Origin: an uncultured Eubacteriales bacterium
GTDB taxonomy: Bacteria; Bacillota; Clostridia; Oscillospirales; Acutalibacteraceae
Assembly (NCBI GenBank): GCA_900320415.1
Contig: ONSE01000178.1
Coordinates: forward strand, 1-8,138
DNA length: 8,138 nucleotides
Reading direction: 5' to 3'
Positions 6,128 through 8,138 of the stretch are shown in pieces. Positions within the stretch are counted from its first letter, which is position 1. Each line of letters begins with the position of its first letter. The position numbers and the translations under genes were made by a program. The notes beneath the pieces are model-generated. The model was not told the origin of the DNA. It saw only the letters and a list, made by a program, of their open reading frames with translations, and did no database searches.

Positions 6128-6156
6128 ATTATAGACCCTTGTGAAAAGTTTGTCAA
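6128..6156 (-). promoter_or_regulatory. Consensus sigma-A promoter of glutamine synthetase
   Basis: On the minus strand the -35 is TTGACA (6151-6156), the spacer is 17 bases and the -10 is TATAAT (6128-6133), a perfect match to consensus. The start would fall near 6121. An A/T-rich stretch (6157-6176) upstream may act as an UP element. Such a strong promoter directly before a terminator fits control after initiation. Confidence 0.9.
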
Positions 6157-6282
6157 GAGCTTTTTGAAAAATTTTTGCAAGTTATTTTCGCAATCTTGCA
6201 ATTCACACAAAAACAGGCGCAGAAACCGCCGATATTTCGCCGCGTCAATGAATAGTTCTGAAAATAAAATTGCAAAACCCAC
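6157..6282. other. Spacer between divergent promoters, with TTGCAA motifs
   Basis: The whole 6035-6429 stretch has no gene; this middle part lies between the two -35 boxes. I see no ORF with coding character, no tRNA and no riboswitch core. It is AT-rich, and the palindromic hexamer TTGCAA occurs at 6175-6180, 6196-6201 and 6270-6275, with a further copy at 6330-6335 in the gltB leader. The two genes serve one pathway, so shared control from here is plausible, but no known operator is recognised. Confidence 0.45.
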
Positions 6283-6312
6283 TTGACAAGCGCCGCAAAA
6301 CGGTTATATAAT
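6283..6312 (+). promoter_or_regulatory. Sigma-A promoter of gltB
   Basis: TTGACA (6283-6288), an 18-base spacer and TATAAT (6307-6312). The transcript would start near 6319, giving a leader of about 110 bases before the chosen gltB start. It is divergent from the glnN promoter, with 126 bases between the two -35 boxes. Confidence 0.85.
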
Positions 6313-6324
6313 ACGTCTGTCACA

Positions 6325-6363
6325 GGTTCTTGCAAGTTGACGCACGTCCGCTTGCAGAATGCC
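6325..6363 (+). promoter_or_regulatory. Stem-loop in the gltB leader
   Basis: GG, UUC and UGCAAG (6325-6336, one bulged U) pair with CUUGCA, GAA and CC (6351-6363, two bulged bases). Inside the loop, GAC (6339-6341) can pair with GUC (6346-6348). No U-run follows and no ANTAR-like hexaloop is present, so it differs from the glnN leader. It may stabilise the 5' end or bind a regulator. Confidence 0.5.
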
Positions 6364-6418
6364 AGAACACGAAAGGAATGATATACCATGTCACTGTCAG
6401 CCGGCACAGGAGTCCAAC

Positions 6419-6424
6419 GGGAGG
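6419..6424 (+). promoter_or_regulatory. Ribosome binding site that decides the gltB start
   Basis: GGGAGG ends five bases before the ATG at 6430 and only two before the ATG at 6427, which favours 6430. The in-frame ATG at 6388 has a weaker AGGA (6374-6377) at ten bases. Starting at 6388 would add 14 residues (MSLSAGTGVQREEM) to the propeptide. Confidence 0.6.
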
Positions 6425-6429
6425 AAATG

Positions 6430-8138
6430 ATGAAAAGCTCTCTCTATTCCCCCGACTTTGAACACGATAACTGCGGTATAGGAGCAGTAGTAAACATCAG
6501 GGGAATCAAGTCCCACGCCACAGTTGAGAACGCATTGACGATTGTAGAAACGCTCGAGCACCGCGCGGGCAAGGACGCCGAAGGAAAAACAGGAGACGGC
6601 GTTGGTATTCTTCTTCAGATTTCGCATAAATTCTTTATGAAAGCTGCAAAACAGCTTGCTATCACCCTCCCCGCCGAGCGCGACTACGCGGTGGGAATGT
6701 TCTTCTTCCCGCAGAACGAGCTGCGCCGCAACCAGGCGCGCAAAATGTTTGAGATCATCGCCGAAAAGGAAGGTCTTGAGGTGCTGGGCTGGCGCGAGGT
6801 TCCCTCCGCGCCGCAGGTGCTTGGCGCAAAGGCGCTCGAGTGTATGCCGCACATCCAGCAGTGCTTCATCAGCCGTCCCGAGGGCGTCAACCGCGGCGTT
6901 GACTTTGACCGCAGGCTTTATGTGGCGCGCCGCTTCTTCGAGCAAAGCAACGAGGACACCTACGTTGTCTCGCTGTCAAGCCGCACGATCGTCTACAAGG
7001 GAATGTTCCTGGTGGGTGATTTGCGCCGCTTCTTCCTCGATCTGCAGGACAGCGACTACGAATCCGCCATCGCGCTGGTTCACTCGCGCTTTTCCACCAA
7101 CACCTTCCCGAGCTGGCAGAAGGCGCACCCCAACCGCATGATCGTCCACAACGGTGAGATCAACACCATCCGCGGCAACGCCGACAAGATGCTCGCGCGT
7201 GAGGAAACCATGGCGAGCGAGCACCTGATGGGTGACTTTGACAAGGTACTGCCCGTCGTCAATCCCGACGGCTCGGATTCCGCGCGCCTTGACAACACGC
7301 TTGAATTTCTTGTGATGAGCGGAATGGATCTGCCGCTGGCGGTGATGATCACGATTCCCGAGCCGTGGGACAACAACCACGCCATGCCGCAGAAGGAGCG
7401 TGACTTCTATCAGTACTACGCGACGATGATGGAGCCGTGGGACGGTCCCGCCTCCATTCTGTTTTCTGACGGCGACGTGATGGGCGCGGTGCTCGACCGC
7501 AACGGCTTGCGTCCCTCGCGCTATTACATCACCGATGACGACACGCTGATTTTATCCTCTGAGGTGGGAGCGCTTCCCGTTGCCGCGGAGAAGATCGTCA
7601 CGAAGGAACGCCTGCATCCGGGCAAAATGTTGCTGGTTGACACCGTGCAGGGCAAACTGATCGACGACGAGGAAATCAAGATGCGCTACGCGTCACGCCG
7701 GCCCTACGGCGAGTGGCTGGACTCCAATCTGACGCGTCTGAAATATTTGAAAGTACCCAACGCCAAGGTAGAGGAGCATCCGCGCGAGGAAAGGCGCAGG
7801 CTCCAGAAGGCGTTCGGCTACACCTATGAGGACGTGATGACCTCGATTCTGCCGATGGCGCAGAACGGCGCGGAGCCGATTGCCGCCATGGGCACCGACA
7901 AGCCGCTCGCGGTGCTTTCCAAGCAGCCGCAGCCGCTGTTTGACTACTTCAAGCAGACCTTCGCGCAGGTTACCAATCCCCCGATCGACGCCATCCGCGA
8001 GGAGATCGTCACCTCCACGACCATTTACATCGGCAAGGACGGAAATCTCCTCGAGGAAAAGCCGGACAACTGCCGCGTGATCAAGGTGGTCAACCCCATC
8101 CTCACCTCCACGGGACTTCTGAAGCTGAAAAGGATGAA
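6430..8138 (+). CDS. gltB: Glutamate synthase large subunit, N-terminal part (open at right edge)
   Basis: The 569 visible codons are the first third of the roughly 1,500-residue GOGAT large subunit, which makes two glutamates from glutamine and 2-oxoglutarate. The class II glutaminase domain comes first: a short propeptide, then EHDNCGIG with nucleophile Cys15, expected to become residue 1 after cleavage. Next come EHRAGKDAEGKTGDGVGILLQI (43-64), HSRFSTNTFPSWQKAHP (218-234), HNGEINTIRGN (240-250), MEPWDGPA (334-341), LDRNGLRPSRYY (355-366) and SEVGALP (377-383). The central domain begins near 470 with QPLFDYFKQTFAQVTNPPID (501-520). The FMN and Fe-S domains lie beyond the window, so whether the small subunit is separate is unseen. 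It has its own promoter and is divergent from glutamine synthetase III, its partner in the GS-GOGAT cycle. I chose the start at 6430 for its GGGAGG site; 6388 is the alternative. Confidence 0.95.
   Translation, partial: MKSSLYSPDFEHDNCGIGAVVNIRGIKSHATVENALTIVETLEHRAGKDAEGKTGDGVGILLQISHKFFMKAAKQLAITLPAERDYAVGMFFFPQNELRRNQARKMFEIIAEKEGLEVLGWREVPSAPQVLGAKALECMPHIQQCFISRPEGVNRGVDFDRRLYVARRFFEQSNEDTYVVSLSSRTIVYKGMFLVGDLRRFFLDLQDSDYESAIALVHSRFSTNTFPSWQKAHPNRMIVHNGEINTIRGNADKMLAREETMASEHLMGDFDKVLPVVNPDGSDSARLDNTLEFLVMSGMDLPLAVMITIPEPWDNNHAMPQKERDFYQYYATMMEPWDGPASILFSDGDVMGAVLDRNGLRPSRYYITDDDTLILSSEVGALPVAAEKIVTKERLHPGKMLLVDTVQGKLIDDEEIKMRYASRRPYGEWLDSNLTRLKYLKVPNAKVEEHPREERRRLQKAFGYTYEDVMTSILPMAQNGAEPIAAMGTDKPLAVLSKQPQPLFDYFKQTFAQVTNPPIDAIREEIVTSTTIYIGKDGNLLEEKPDNCRVIKVVNPILTSTGLLKLKRM

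Noticed and set aside
6157..6282. GlnR/TnrA-type operator for the nitrogen genes.
   Set aside because: I looked for TGTnAnATnTnTnACA-like sites between the divergent promoters and found no acceptable match.

Overview
The window looks like a chromosomal segment of an anaerobic Clostridia-type Firmicute, most likely a gut Oscillospiraceae/Ruminococcaceae relative. The reasons are a type III glutamine synthetase, an ammonium transporter fused to a PII domain, a DUF4830-like secreted protein, Firmicute-style Shine-Dalgarno sites (AAGGAG, GGAGG) and near-consensus sigma-A promoters. Coding DNA is moderately GC-rich, while the intergenic regions are clearly AT-rich. The taxonomic placement is inference.

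Layout. Positions 1-1833 (minus strand) hold a compact operon: a FlK-like hot-dog thioesterase, a HAD phosphatase overlapping it, a membrane-anchored DUF4830-like protein, and the start of an RsuA/RluB-type pseudouridine synthase cut by the window edge. A promoter (TTGCGA-17-TATGAT) precedes the thioesterase. Positions 1834-2077 are an AT-rich spacer with three copies of a 16-bp direct repeat and a long hairpin element. Positions 2078-6034 (minus strand) hold glutamine synthetase III followed by the Amt-PII fusion. Positions 6035-6429 are a divergent regulatory region with a perfect consensus promoter for the glutamine synthetase and a second promoter for glutamate synthase. Positions 6430-8138 (plus strand) hold the first 569 codons of gltB, the large subunit of glutamate synthase, open at the right edge.

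How it works together. Amt-PII brings in ammonium and senses nitrogen or energy state, glutamine synthetase III fixes the ammonium onto glutamate, and GltB regenerates glutamate from glutamine and 2-oxoglutarate. This is a complete GS-GOGAT ammonium-assimilation module. The most interesting signal is regulatory RNA. The glnA leader, the amt leader and the region just after amt each carry AUGACA directly followed by a 4-bp stem closing a six-base loop with A at position 1 and G at position 4. In every case the loop and 3' strand also form the 5' arm of a longer, mutually exclusive hairpin. This resembles the RNA targets of ANTAR-domain antiterminators, but I see no canonical first hairpin and no ANTAR gene in the window.
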